Of a DNA stretch of 64,000 nt, positions 11,865 through 23,385 are shown in pieces (within the stretch, counting starts at the first letter, position 1; each line of letters opens with the position of its first letter). The position numbers and the translations under genes are program-made. Source of the stretch: Whalleya microplaca (lineage: Eukaryota > Ascomycota > Sordariomycetes > Xylariales > Xylariaceae); contig MU385711.1 in the NCBI GenBank assembly GCA_022497155.1, forward strand, positions 1,326,673 through 1,390,672. Direction: 5' to 3'. The notes beneath the pieces are model-generated. The model was not told where the DNA came from. It worked only from the letters and a program-made list of their open reading frames with translations, and searched no databases.

Positions 11865-13615
11865 ATGGCACCGCCCGAACCCAAGCCCTCAGAAAACGCA
11901 TCATCAGGTGAGTCTAGCGGTCTTCTACCGTCCTACCGACCACCACAACCCCGGGTACCGTACCGTGCCGTGGCTTCTAGCATTGTCGTCTCGTACCCAT
12001 CCTATCCAATCTATCCAATCGTAACTGCCTGCATTGCATGCGCTTCATCGCAATTGTAATTGCTATTGTAATTGAGCATCGCTACTAACACGCATCGCCA
12101 TTGCCAGAATCCAACGGCGACAAGGAGACCCGCGACGTCAAGTCGGAAGCCGCAGCAGTGATCGACCCAGGCCAGCAACCATTGGCGCCTCCCCCGAAGC
12201 CCAGCGACGACTATTTGAGCCTCGAGCCGAACCCGTTTGAGCAGTCGTTCGGCACCGGGGGCACCGTGGAAACACCGGGTGGGACAAAGCTGCCCAGCGT
12301 GGCTGCCTTGACCTCGCCGTCGTCGTTATTACCAGGGAACGGGAACACACCATTTAACTGGGGAGGCGGCTCTCTTAGGACGGGACCACTCAGCCCAGCG
12401 ATGCTTTCGGGCCCGGCGAATGACTATTTTGGCGATACGTCACATACTCTTCGCGGCGGATTCACACCTAATGAGAGTTCCCTACGGACTGGTCTGACGC
12501 CGGGCGGAAGTGGTTCTATGTTTCCCGCCCCCAGTCCCAACTCACAAGCCATCTTTGCTCAATTAGCTAGCGGTGGCGCCACACCGAGTACTCTCGATTT
12601 CCATCGAACCGCCATGAGTGCAGCCGCTGCGAAGGCGAACCGCGATAAGCCTCAAGGTCAAGCGACGACATCGCAGCCGCCCGAGTCAAACGGAGTAACG
12701 GTGAAGACCGAAGCCAAGGCAGGTTCGGGCGCTTTTGACCCTCACGATAACGACGCGGCCAACGGCCTCTACATGCTGGCCCAAGGCGCCCAGGGTCGAA
12801 ATGGCAACCAGGCTCAATATCCGGTCGGTGGCAATCAGCCAGTGCATGCCCACCCAGCGCCGGCCCCGCCAGCCCAAGCTAATACTGCAGCGCAAATGAA
12901 TGGTAATGGCGCTTCAGTCCCGCCGACGGTGCGAGGGGTTAGCGAAACAGCCAGCGGTGTTTCGGAGGAGAGTGAACTAGCTAAGCCAAGTGGAAGAGGT
13001 AAGGGTAAGCGTGGTTCCGGTGCAGGTACCACTACCAATGGACGGCGTAAAGCCGAAGAGACGCCCGCCAAACAACCTGCGAACAAGAAGGTTAAGACGG
13101 CACCCTCATTAACTGGAAATGAAGATCATACCTCGGAAGAGGAGGAGGATGACGATGATGAAGAGAAGCTGGGTGCTGACGGTCAACCAAAGCCCAAGAT
13201 GACTGACGAGGAAAAACGAAAGAACTTCCTCGAAAGGAACAGGTATGTCTATGCGTTCATCTCCTATAATATATATCAGTCACTAATTATCTTGACTAGG
13301 ATTGCTGCTCTGAAGTGTCGCCAAAGGAAGAAGCAGTGGCTTGCTAATCTTCAAAACAAGGTGGAATTGTTCAGTAATGAAAATGACCAATTGACAGCCC
13401 AAATCTCCCAGCTTAGAGAAGAGGTCGTCAACCTCAAGACTTTGTTGTTAGCCCACAAAGACTGCCCGGTCACACAGCAGCAAGGGTTGCATGGAGCTTT
13501 TATGCAACAAGCAATGGAGACTTACAACCCTCAGATCAACCCATATGGCATGGCAGCACCTATCTCGAATCAACCTGTCATGGCGGGTCAAGGAGTACAG
13601 CGACGCTTCTCATAG
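11865..13615 (+). CDS. atfA: bZIP transcription factor of the Atf1/AtfA family
   Basis: This is a CRE-binding bZIP activator that acts below the HOG/Sty1-type stress MAP kinase in filamentous ascomycetes. Three exons (11865-11907, 12108-13242, 13300-13615) give 497 residues, in the AtfA range. After an acidic N-tip comes the conserved motif DYLSLEPNPFEQSFG (Aft1 osmotic-stress region), then SP/TP-rich segments (SLRTGPLSPAML, SLRTGLTPGGSGS), the usual places for MAPK phosphorylation. HRTAMSAAAAK follows, within the Aft1 HRA/HRR-type regions. A low-complexity linker leads to an acidic run (EEEEDDDDEE) and the basic region KNFLERNR|IAALKCRQRKKQWL plus a leucine zipper. The C-terminus NPQINPYGMAAP...RRFS is family-typical. 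The second intron (13243-13299) cuts the basic region. It is 57 nt, a multiple of three, and free of stops. The first exon encodes only 14 residues. Confidence 0.95.
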
Positions 13616-14831
13616 GATGAGGCCGCCGCTTCTCACGACCCGAATAGCAATCAAAACAACTGAGCACCCCACTTTTCGATGATCAAGGGTAAGGGTGCCG
13701 GAAGCTTGGTAAAAGACGGTCCGGTCAAAATGTGGTATCCGGATGGATAGGCTCGGCTCGTTATCAAACCCGTATAACTATATTCTCGTGACACGGGAGG
13801 GCGGCCGGCGCCTTGTTGGTTGGCTCTCGTGTCTGTAACAACACGCGAGTCTTACGAGAAAACGAAGTGGCGTTCAGGCGACGGCTGCACCATGGCAATT
13901 ATAATACAGCCATGATGCTGGAAGATGGCTTTCGCCGAAACGCTTTCGCCGTAATTCTTTTAGATGTCATTGTTCGCTATTGTATGTAACAGGCTGGGCA
14001 TACACCTCAAAAGCGGTGTTCAGGTATTGGGAGGGCTGGCTTTGCAATTGATTTGTCCTTTACGGGCGTTGCACAGGTGCGGAAAGGAGAACACGGGCTC
14101 TACCACCTTCATCCTTCTCGGGGAGACTCTGGCCTTCATTTCGAACGTTTATATTAGGTAGCCCATACACGATGCTAGCCGCGAATTGAACTGTTAAAGT
14201 AAAACAATATATTTGAACTACATCTATACACTACCTAATAGTATTTTGTGAATGTGACCTTGACTCGAGATACACATGATACCCCATACGATGTACACAA
14301 GGTGAGATTGATGTAAGTATACGAAATATAGAGAATATAGAAGATATTTACGACAGGAGTAATCTGTGTAATCTATGCAATCTGTATAGTTCACATATAA
14401 ATGAGCTCAGGAGACAGCAGATGAAGCTTACCGATTATTTGGGTGGTCCATTCAATTGTGTGTGGTCCACAGCGACAGCAAGTGGTCTTTAAGTGGTCCG
14501 TGCACGGGGTTACATGTAAACATTGGGAGAGGAAAGAGAAGGAGGGAACAACTTCGCGCCTCGTCACCAAGAACTAATAATAATCAACCAGCCGAACCTC
14601 ATCCGACCAGGAGCCAACGACAACATCGATATGCGCCACAACCATCTCTATGCAATTCGAGAAATAAATCCCGTATAGCTGAATTCGATCGCTGCTCAAT
14701 TGACGCGGTTTGCCTTGCATGTCGCGTTTAATCTCTACGTAATAATTCCCGACCGACCTGCCACCATCACCACGAGTCGCGCAACCAGTTTACCATTCTT
14801 AATTTCATATGTGCACACAAGCCCAGCGTCC
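13616..14831. other. Intergenic: atfA 3' flank and DSN1 upstream
   Basis: No gene seen. It holds the 3' flank of the bZIP gene and, towards the right, the upstream region of the kinetochore gene. The middle (about 14160-14450) is AT-rich with stops in all frames. Confidence 0.5.
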
Positions 14832-16559
14832 ATGACGACCCTCGTGCAAACCCGTCAGCCGCTACAAGTACTGAGCATGAGCAATCAGCCGAAGCGCCGC
14901 AGAAGCTCGCGCCTTGCCGGTAGGTCGAATCTCGAATCCCCCAGCCGCGGGGGGATGGATATATGTTACGTGCTGCAACTAACGCACCCTGTGTGGTATA
15001 CAGCATATGATGAGCAGGATGGCGATTTCCATTTTACGCGAGGATCCAAGCGGGTGAAGACAGAGCAGCCCGCGCCGATACCTGAGGACGAGCCGGCGCC
15101 CACGCCTCCCGCTCCCGCACCAGCACCGGCACCTAGAAAGGGCAGACCGCCGAAGCAGAATAAGGATCGCGAAGCACCACCGCCGCAGCAGCAGCCGCCT
15201 GCGCCAAAGCGAAGCTCGAAGCGGAGATCGAGTCAGATAACGACGCAGCAAGAGGAGGCACCCCCACCACCACCGCCACCGCAGAGAAGTACGCGGCAGC
15301 GGACGCGTACCTCCTTGGAGAACATAGAAAAGGAGGAGACGACGGCGAAGGCTACGACAAAGAAGGCTACGAATGGCGTATCGAGGAAGCAACAACGGAT
15401 TGTGGAAGAACCGCCCGAAGATGCAGCCCAATCGACGCCAACGGACATGCACAGAGGAGGGAGGGGCGGGGACAATGCGTCGGAATCCAAGAAGATCGCG
15501 CTCCCGTTCAGTGACACGCCGATCATAAACCGCAACAAGGAGATGCGGAGGAAAACGGGCGGGCGGCGGAGCAGCCTGGGCATGCGCGGGCGGAGGGCCA
15601 GCTCGCTGATCGAGAACGGCCATAGCGCGATACCGCACAAGGAGGTGGACCCGTCGCAGTTCTACAAGCACATCGAGGCCGACGGCCTGACGGAGCCGCG
15701 GCGCATGAAGCAGCTGCTGACCTGGTGCGGCGAGCGGGCGTTGGCGGAGAAGCCGCCGCTGGGGTCTCTGAATTCTAATGCAATTCTGGGAGGTAAGAAA
15801 TGACCTCCATTGAAGCAGCAATGCGAGTTCTACAAGCTAACACGAACAACGCAGCCCGAGCGATTCAGGACCAGTTGCTAAAGGACTTCGCGGCGAAATC
15901 AGAGTTCTCGGACTGGTTTGCGCGGGAGGATATACCGCGGCCGCCGGCTATAGTGAAGCCTAATCCGCGGAATATCGAGCACGAGGAGAAGATACGCGAA
16001 CTAGAAGAGAGGATAAAACGGTACGTACTGACTATAAAAGATATAGTCTCAAGATTCTGACCAATTCGACAGATTAAAAGCAGAGAAGAAAACCTGGCAG
16101 ACTCTAAAACAACCACCCCCCGAACTACCACCCCTCTTCAGACCAGCATCAACATCATCGTCTTCACTAGAAACAGATATACGGCCCCTACCAGACGCCT
16201 CGCTCCTCGACCCCGACGAAGCCCAAGTACTCGCCTCCCTCCTCCCCACCGACCCATCCTCCTCCTCATCCTCATCATCCCAATCCCACGCCTCGATGCG
16301 GCCGCGGATCCACGCGCGCCTGCAGGCGCTGCAGGCCTCGCTCGAGTTCAAGATCGACCGGCTCGCCGACAGCGTGCACAAGGTGGAGCAGCGCGTGACG
16401 ACGGCGAGCCGGCAGGCGGACCGCGTGCTCGGGCTCAGCGCGGCGCGCTTGAAGGAGCGCGAGGACAAGGAGCGCGCCGCCACCGGCACCAAGGACATGC
16501 CCGTCATGGAGGTCCTGAGGAGCCTGGGCCGGATACTGCCCGAGGGCGGGGGAGGGTGA
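14832..16559 (+). CDS. DSN1: Kinetochore protein Dsn1/Mis13 (Mis12 complex)
   Basis: This is a subunit of the MIND/Mis12 complex, which links centromeric chromatin to the Ndc80 microtubule-binding complex. Four exons (14832-14919, 15004-15792, 15855-16020, 16073-16559) give 509 residues. The N-terminal half is basic, Pro/Lys-rich and disordered, starting with [11 protein letters not shown]. The Mis13 domain begins near [37 protein letters not shown] and continues over [22 protein letters not shown] and a helical region [17 protein letters not shown]. It ends in a coiled-coil-like stretch ([28 protein letters not shown]) and a conserved [13 protein letters not shown] tail. An inner ATG ([11 protein letters not shown], 14877) could also serve as start. 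The first intron (84 nt) is a multiple of three and stop-free, so its removal rests on the GTAGGT/AACTAACG/TACAG signals. Confidence 0.93.
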
Positions 16560-17845
16560 TTGATAAGAGGATATATACTTTGTGTAATTACATACATGCA
16601 TACAATGCTCAGCCAACCAAACCCTCTTTACAAATATCGTCTTTTGCTTGTAGGTGGTCTGCTGCGTTTAAGAGGAAAAGGGGGGTTCAGGCAAGGCAGG
16701 GTATGGAAGGGAAGGACAGGGATGGGAGGGAGGGTAGAAATTTGGAAGATACCACACACAGCATAGCATCCAACGCTACTGCAGAGAAAGCTGAGCAAAA
16801 GCAAAGGAAAATTCGCATTTTCTAAATTTTCCGTGTTTGAGGCGTTTACTGTAGTTCCTTTTTTTCATGAGATAACGATTGCGAATGAGATATACCTTAT
16901 GTACCTGTACCACAAGGCATACAGACAGTCAGATAGACGGGTGAGGCCTGTTGTATTGGCTGACGTTTTCATTCTTATACTCGTCTAGCATCATAGGCTG
17001 GTTGGCTGGCTGGCTGGCTGGCTGGCGTTCGTGGGTGAGCTAGGCATTGACTTGTTTGAAATGACTACCAGAGCTCCTTTTGCTTCTTAGTACTTACTAT
17101 ATCCTCTTCGTCGGCTTGATTGATGTATTTACATTTGATGATTCTCCTGTGCAAGAGTGGGGTGGGAATCTGGCATGCTGGCTGATTCTGTGCGAGGAGA
17201 TACAGGCAGGAGGACGACAGGGGAAAGATATGGTGAAATTCATAGGACATGGGTTGCCGGACCATGCAGACCGCGGACCGGATCGTACCTATTTATGCCA
17301 GTAGAACGTACTTGGAGAGTTTGCTTGGCTTGTCGTCTGCTGCCTATCCCCATTAGTCTTGGATGCATGTGAACATGTCTACCTACAGTGGGCAGTTGTA
17401 ATATGTATGTACATAACTCACACAGAGGCAGAAGTTTATACATGTATAAAATATTCATACATACAATCAGATCAGTATACGAAGTATAGCTCTTTACTTA
17501 CGCCAAGGTTTTGCCCCTTTTACTCGACTCAACTTAACTTGACTCTCAGACGCCGTCGCTGAGCAAACGTAGAGTAGGAAATAGATGGATAGTTCATATG
17601 TATCATATAGATATATAGTATGTACAGGTGCCTTATCAGCACCTCCAAATTCCATTTTAACACCAACCCGTCTAGACATCCTAGATAGCTTGCAACAAAC
17701 CCTGGCCCCCTATCTACCTCTCATAAATAAACACGGAGTCCCCAAGTCCACGTCCAAGTCCGAGTCCAGATCCGCTGACTTACCCCCCAGCTCGAGGATC
17801 ATCTACTTACGTAGATACACCTCACAACAGACCCCAACTAACCCC
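16560..17845. other. Convergent 3' flanks of DSN1 and SDH5
   Basis: The two neighbours point at each other, so this is mainly 3' untranslated and spacer DNA. It contains a TGGC microsatellite at 17003-17026 and AT-rich stretches. No conserved open frame was found. Confidence 0.55.
17003..17026. repeat. (TGGC)6 microsatellite
   Basis: Six exact tandem copies of TGGC lie in the spacer between the convergent DSN1 and SDH5 genes. Confidence 0.9.
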
Positions 17846-18914
17846 TTATCGCAAAGCAGGCATAAAAGCCATCCCCCCACCCCCAACCCTCGCACACGCG
17901 CGCCGATGCTCCCGCAGCAGCGCCAACACCGCGCTGTCGCGCCACCGCGCCGGCACCGGCCGGTACGCCGGCTTGAAGGTTCCCACCGTCTGCGCCCACT
18001 CGCCCTCGCCGGGCCTCCGGCGCTGCTCGTCCTCGCCTCGCGGCGGGGCTTCCGATTCCAGTTTTGATTCCTTGCCCTCGGTGAAGTCGCCCAGCCGCTG
18101 ACTGCCCCCCGTGGTGCTGGTGGTGGAGGTGGGCGTGGAGGTCTCGGCGGAGAGGGCCTCGGCGCCGCCGGCGTAGAGGGGCGAGGATGTGTCGGGGGTG
18201 TTGAGCGCTTCTGTCGTTTGGGCAGTGGACTGGGCTGAGGGCGTGGGGGGCGTGGTGGTGGGTGTTTTTGAGGGCGCTGATGTGCCTGTTGTGGTGGAGG
18301 TGGCAGCGGAGGGAGAGAAAGACGAAGGCGTCTCCTGCGTGGCCCAGTAGTAGATGTCCCAGTCGTTCTCGTCGAGGAAGCGGTCGTACTCGGCCATCTG
18401 CTCGCGCGTCATCGAGGGCAGGTACTTGTCGGCGAAGGTGGAGAGCAGGAGGTCGGACTCGAGGATCCCGCGCTTGCGGCTTTGGTCTGCGGCTTGGGTT
18501 AGCTTGTTGTAATCAACATATAGGTTATCAACCAGCTTCTAAGTCTGGTTTTGACTCTGTTCTACTTGACTTCGCTCTGTTGAAAGCAGGCAGGGCATAT
18601 GCGCATGGGAAGAATTAGCAAGAAACAGAAGTACACCTACAAAGCAACCTCGCCCTCATCGTCTTATCGTCCTCGCCCACGCGCCGCACAGGCTCGATGT
18701 GGAAATCGGTGCCCTCGAGCTCGCCCACGCCGACCTCGCTGCTCTGTGGGCGCTGCTTGTGCGGCTCCATGGGCGGCACGTTGCCTGCGACGAAGTCGGG
18801 GCCGGTGCCGGTCTGGAAGGCGCTACGTGTGGTGCTGAAGAAGCGAGGAGAGGAGGCGATGATGCCTCGATGCGCTGAGCGTAGAATACTACGTGACATT
18901 ATTGAGGATGCCAT
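17846..18914 (-). CDS. SDH5: Succinate dehydrogenase assembly factor 2 (Sdh5/SDHAF2)
   Basis: This mitochondrial matrix factor is needed to attach FAD covalently to the flavoprotein subunit Sdh1 of complex II. Two exons (18641-18914 and 17846-18486) joined over a 154-nt intron give 304 residues. The N-terminus is an Arg/Ser-rich mitochondrial presequence ([17 protein letters not shown]...). The core runs from about residue 87 to 140: [42 protein letters not shown], then [10 protein letters not shown], the family's signature. After the core comes an unusual Ser/Thr/Pro low-complexity stretch of roughly 100 residues. The C-terminus [24 protein letters not shown] follows, which looks conserved among fungal homologues. 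I see no splice signals that would remove the low-complexity part, so it appears to be a true coding insertion. Confidence 0.93.
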
Positions 18915-19760
18915 TGTCGCTATCTCGTTTTACTGTCTTATCTTCTTTTTCAAGGTCGTATATTTGTATTGTATGATGCGAGCTTTTCACAATTGAGCTA
19001 GATCCGGTCACAACTAAGGAACGGGAGGATGGTGGTACTGGTTCTTTGCATTGTCCATTCAGAGGTAGGGATCCGTTGGTTGACGTAGTTGAGAGCTAAT
19101 ACATATAATACATGTACACATGTAAAAGCGATCGGAGCTTCGGTAGCTTGAACGGAATCTCAAAAGCTAATCATGACGGATTGATAGGCTGGGATCCCAT
19201 CGAAAAATGCCGAGGACCACCGTCCTGCCGTCCCGCCCAGCCGGCATCTGGGGTCGTCTCCAGTTGTCCCCAACTGATCGGCGCTCGTTACCTGTCGTTT
19301 TCCATTTGCCCATCAGTTTTGGGTCCTTGTGGGTAATGGGAATAGTTGTCAAATCCTTGTATCGGTAAATCTCAAACTTCATGGTGATCATACGCCATAC
19401 ACCAAGAAACATGAAGGATAGCTGACCGATAGACAGGCAGACAGGCTGATAGTAGTGCAAAACCAGGTGCCATCCCAACTTTTTATTCATCTCTCAACTC
19501 CGTAGCATCATAAGACGCGTATACATATTATATGCGTACACAGACGTGAAATATCATAGTATTCCACGCACACGATGTTCCATTGTATTGTAACCCTCCC
19601 GAGTACTTGTTATCACGCCCTCCGTCCTTGACGCAGCAAATCCTAGACTCCTTGGCCGAGGCGAGAAGCCACTAGCTAACCCCTGGTGTGAAGAGGATAC
19701 GGAATAACCCTCTCGATCCATCAATATGACATGTCCAAACCTAGCAGTCCAACTGATTGA
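18915..19760. other. Intergenic: SDH5 promoter and ERV25 3' flank
   Basis: The left part is the upstream region of SDH5 and the right part the 3' flank of ERV25, both on the minus strand. The open frames at 19112-19336 and 19167-19490 have no motif. No RNA gene recognised. Confidence 0.5.
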
Positions 19761-20610
19761 TCAGATCAAGTGCTTTGACCGGAAGTAGGCTCGGAGGTAC
19801 ATGATCTGCCATCCCCACAGGATAATCAGCAGCATGGTGGTGCCAATGCCGAACCACTTGACGCGGGTGTTGGTGCTCTCGTTGGTGTCCCGCAGCTTCT
19901 GTTCGCGCGCGCGCAGATAGTCCATCTCCTTGACGACCTCGGCGATCATCTCCTCGATGCGGCGGATCTCGGTCTCGACGGGCTTCAGCTTCTCGGTGGA
20001 CTGGATGGCGGACCAGTCCTTGGCGTCGGCGCCGATGTCGATGTCGAGCTCGATCGAGCGGCTGGGGTTGTTGTTCCGGGCTGGTTTGAATTTGTTTAGA
20101 GCTGGGTCGCTTAGCTCCCCTCCTCCCTTTGGTATAGTTGACGCTGGAGAAGGGGAGAAAGGGATGAAGTCAACATACCGATGGTCAGGATGTTCTCAAA
20201 GCACACGTCAAAGCCAGCATCCGCGTGCGTTGTGAAGACTAATCGCTGTTCGCCGGCCACATCTTTCGGCTTCCCGTACTGGTTGCCGATGTCATCTAAG
20301 ATCTGTACAATGATAGAACAGGTTAGTGACCGACCACTGGAAGCTTGCAGTTGGACCAATGGACCATGTGGTGTAGGTATAAGTATAGGAGACCACGTAC
20401 GTTCAGGTTCACCTGCTGGCCATCCCCCTTGCTGCCCCCGACGGTAGCTGTGACAACAACGAGGGTGTCCTTCGCGGCGAAGTTCCGTATACATCGCTGT
20501 TGGACCTGGTTCTGTGGTTGCGCTTGCAAGTCGAATTTGAGGGCGTTCGCGGATGCGATCAGGAGCACAATGCTGCAGATGTACTGCCGCAATGCTTGTG
20601 GCAAAGCCAT
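19761..20610 (-). CDS. ERV25: p24-family cargo receptor Erv25
   Basis: This is a type I membrane protein of COPII/COPI vesicles that cycles between ER and Golgi with Emp24. Three exons (20401-20610, 20179-20302, 19761-20080) give 217 residues, the usual length. A signal peptide (about residues 1-23, [13 protein letters not shown]) precedes the GOLD domain with the conserved cysteine pair (C40 and C104, the latter in DVCFENIL). A coiled-coil segment [17 protein letters not shown]...[32 protein letters not shown] follows, then one membrane helix ([20 protein letters not shown]). The cytosolic tail is [10 protein letters not shown], whose aromatic and lysine residues are the known COP sorting signals. 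The gene is divergent from U1-C across 460 bases. Confidence 0.96.
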
Positions 20611-21070
20611 TGTGTAAAGTGAAATAGCTTCGACAGGTTGTAAGCAGAAGAAGAGGAGCTGGTCGTCAACTGCTGCAGCTGCTACGGAGGGTGCGAAAGT
20701 AATAACGGTAACAGCAACCTTGGAATCAGGGAGGTACTGTCCGGCTTAGGTAGGTCACAGCTTCCAAGTTTAGCTACTGAGTCTAGAGCCTCGATAACTT
20801 AATACGTGTCAATTGTCCGTCCAATCAGAAGCTCCAAAACCCGCCTTATAAGAATAGCCTTGCATCCTTGCCATCCATCAAAGTCACGTGGTCTCCAGCC
20901 TCACCCACCCCAGCTGCCAGCTGCCCGCCCAGCTCTGCTTCCGCATCCATTTCTTTGTCCAAGCTCGACGCGCCTTGACTTGAACATCGCGGGATTCTGA
21001 AGAGACGAATTGATTGAATTCGCAGCCAACAATCTCCTTATGAAATAGAGTCTACCATCCAGCCGCCAAT
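20611..21070. promoter_or_regulatory. Shared divergent promoter of ERV25 and U1-C
   Basis: The 460 bases between the two ATGs must hold both promoters. A CACGTG E-box lies at 20885-20890 and is followed by a pyrimidine-rich stretch on the U1-C side. The site's use is inferred, not shown. Confidence 0.55.
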
Positions 21071-21906
21071 ATGCCTAAATGTAAGTCATACTTTTATGCC
21101 CTCTCCCCCTTCCCCTTTTCCACCTCTCAACTTGCCACTGCGAGATCCTCCGCCCTCTCCCACAATCACGATGGGCATCCTGTCCATATCCATGCCCAGC
21201 CAGCTAACCACAACCCTCCAGTCTTCTGCGACTACTGCGACGTCTACCTGACGCACGACTCGATGAGCGTGCGCAAGGCCCACAACAGCGGGCGCAACCA
21301 CCTGCGCAACGTCGTGGACTACTACCAGCAGATCGGCCACGAGAAGGCCCAGTCCGTCATCGACAGCATCACCTCCTCCTACGCCGCCGAGGGCCAGGCC
21401 CACGCCAACCCCATGCTGCCCCAGAACCAGCCCGGCCACGGCTTCCCCCCGCCCTTCGCCTTTCCCGCCGGCATGCCGCCCCCGCCGTTTCCCGGCATGC
21501 CTGGTGCGCCCCCGCCGCCGGGTGCTTTTCCGCAGGGTCTGCCTCGTAAGTTGCACCGTACCCTATACCCTTTTCTGTATCTCGGCTTGCTCTCAGTAAT
21601 TGCAGTATCGCTAACATTAAACGCGCCGCAGCACCCCCAGGCCAATCCGCCCGCGGCCTCCCACCCCCCGGCCCAGGCGGCCTCCCGATGCCACCGCCGG
21701 GCGGCCTGCCCTTCCCACCACCAGGTGGCCTACCCTTCCCACCCCCAGGCGGTCTACCATTCCCGCCTCCCGGTGCCTCGGGCACGCCTCCGTTCCCGTT
21801 CCCGGGTCTACCGCCTCCGGGTGCGGGCTTCCCAGGTGGACCGTCGCCTCCGGGGGCCACGGGCTTCCCGCCGCCCCCTGGACAGCCCGGACCGCCGGGG
21901 CGATAG
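21071..21906 (+). CDS. YHC1: U1 small nuclear ribonucleoprotein C (U1-C/Yhc1)
   Basis: U1-C stabilises pairing of U1 snRNA with the 5' splice site in the early spliceosome. Three exons (21071-21080, 21222-21545, 21632-21906) give 202 residues. The first exon holds only 10 bases (M-P-K plus one base). Splicing restores [19 protein letters not shown], the family's invariant N-terminus. The matrin/U1-type C2H2 zinc finger uses C6, C9, H24 and H30. It is followed by the helix [18 protein letters not shown], which packs on the U1 snRNP. The C-terminal half is Pro/Gly-rich, with near-exact octapeptides of the form GGLPFPPP at about 21690-21780, as is usual for U1-C tails. The open frame continues in another phase past 21906, but the spliced frame stops there. 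Confidence 0.96.
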
Positions 21907-23385
21907 AATCGTGCTACTGCTGAGATTGGAGCTGGGGCCTGGGCTGGGGCTGGGGCTGGGGCTGAGGTCAAGACTGAGTATGGAGATAGGGGAAGACTAC
22001 GAGGAGGACAGGGAGGACAGCAGCCGAATTGGCCGAAGCAGGAGCCGACTTGAGACCACGATACCCCAAGACACCTCAAGCAAGACTATTGAGAGGGAGG
22101 CGAAAATGCGACACGAGCACAAGACCCAGTTTCGTTTATCATGGAGTAGAGCAGCAAGGCCAGGCAAGGCATGTGGAATAGCAGAAAAGAAGAGACGACG
22201 CCAGATCGGCCTCCCGTTCGATTGCGAAGTTTGGCGAAGTCATGATCAACCCGTTTGGACGACGTACCCAATTCATCTACAGAGAAAGCAGAAAGGGGCC
22301 AGGCGATGAGACGCAGCGAGAAGGATTCCCCCAAGAGGAACTAGATTTCGGAGTCCGTAGTCTTCTTCTTGCAGGCCATGGCGTTCGAGGGTTATGTGTC
22401 CAGCACCTAAAAGGGTGAAGGAAGGGCGTATCGGTTGGGCTATTTCAGGGTACCAAAAAATACCACATCATCAGTCAGTCAATGAGCGAGGCAGAGTGAT
22501 TCCGAACTTAGATAGGCAAACAGAGCAAGCAGCCTTGACAATGAAATCTTAATAATGAGAATTACTACCGCTACACTCATCTAAGCACAACTTTCAAAGT
22601 GAAGTTCGAAAAAGGGGGTTTCTTTCGATTAAATTTGGGGTCGTGGAAAGAGCTAGCTTCCTCATCTATCAGTTAAGTTTACTACCTACAAAATGTCGAT
22701 GGTGGTGGTGGTGGTGGGTGGCCAGGAACAGCCAGCCCCCCCAAGCATAACATCCATCCATTCCATCCAACAGCTTAAAACAAAAACAGGATTCAAATCA
22801 AATCAAACGACTCTCATATCTCAGGGTTCTCATTTCCTAATGCCAGAAGGTCGGTAGAAAAAATATTCGAAAAAAGGCAACGGTAATAAATAATGGAATA
22901 GAGAACTCCAAACCCCCTAATAGCCCCCCATTTCCGCCGCCCTTCCCTCCCCCGTTCCTTCCAAGAGGTTAACTACATAGACATCCTTTATCTCATCTTT
23001 CTCCCCTTAATCAATGGCAGGCATCATCCTCCGTTCGTCCTTCCGTAACAGTCGTCTCGGTTTCGTGTCGGATATTTTTCTTCGTGGCTTACGTGGGAAT
23101 ATCTAATGCGTTTGGTCGTCGCTCATGTGCATCGTGAAATTTCAAAAATAACATGGTTGGGAGGGGCTTGGTGGGGGGCATTCGTTTGCTCCGGTTGTTT
23201 TTCTTCGATGTGAATTAGAATGTTGTCAAAAGTGACTATGGTCCAGTTTATAGACATGTCGGTCGTAGATTGGGGAACTCGTCTGAGGAATCCCCATTCG
23301 TGTTTGTCAATTGATACACCCCCAACGAAACACTGCATTGGTGGAAAAGCAAGCGTCGCTGAGGAAGGAGTTCAGAGGGAGGGAC
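21907..23385. other. Convergent 3' flanks of U1-C and the 1150-residue gene
   Basis: No gene seen. It contains a short GGGGCT-type repeat around 21943-21966 and a (GGT)n run near 22699-22715. AT-rich and C-rich tracts are probably 3' untranslated DNA of the two convergent genes. Confidence 0.5.

Noticed and set aside
14979..15821. 280-codon minus-strand frame across DSN1
   Set aside because: Arg/Leu-rich shadow of the Pro/Lys-rich DSN1 arm; no domain.
21369..22079. 236-codon minus-strand open frame across U1-C
   Set aside because: A Pro/Gly-rich shadow of the GC-rich U1-C coding sequence; the plus strand has the conserved zinc finger and splicing.
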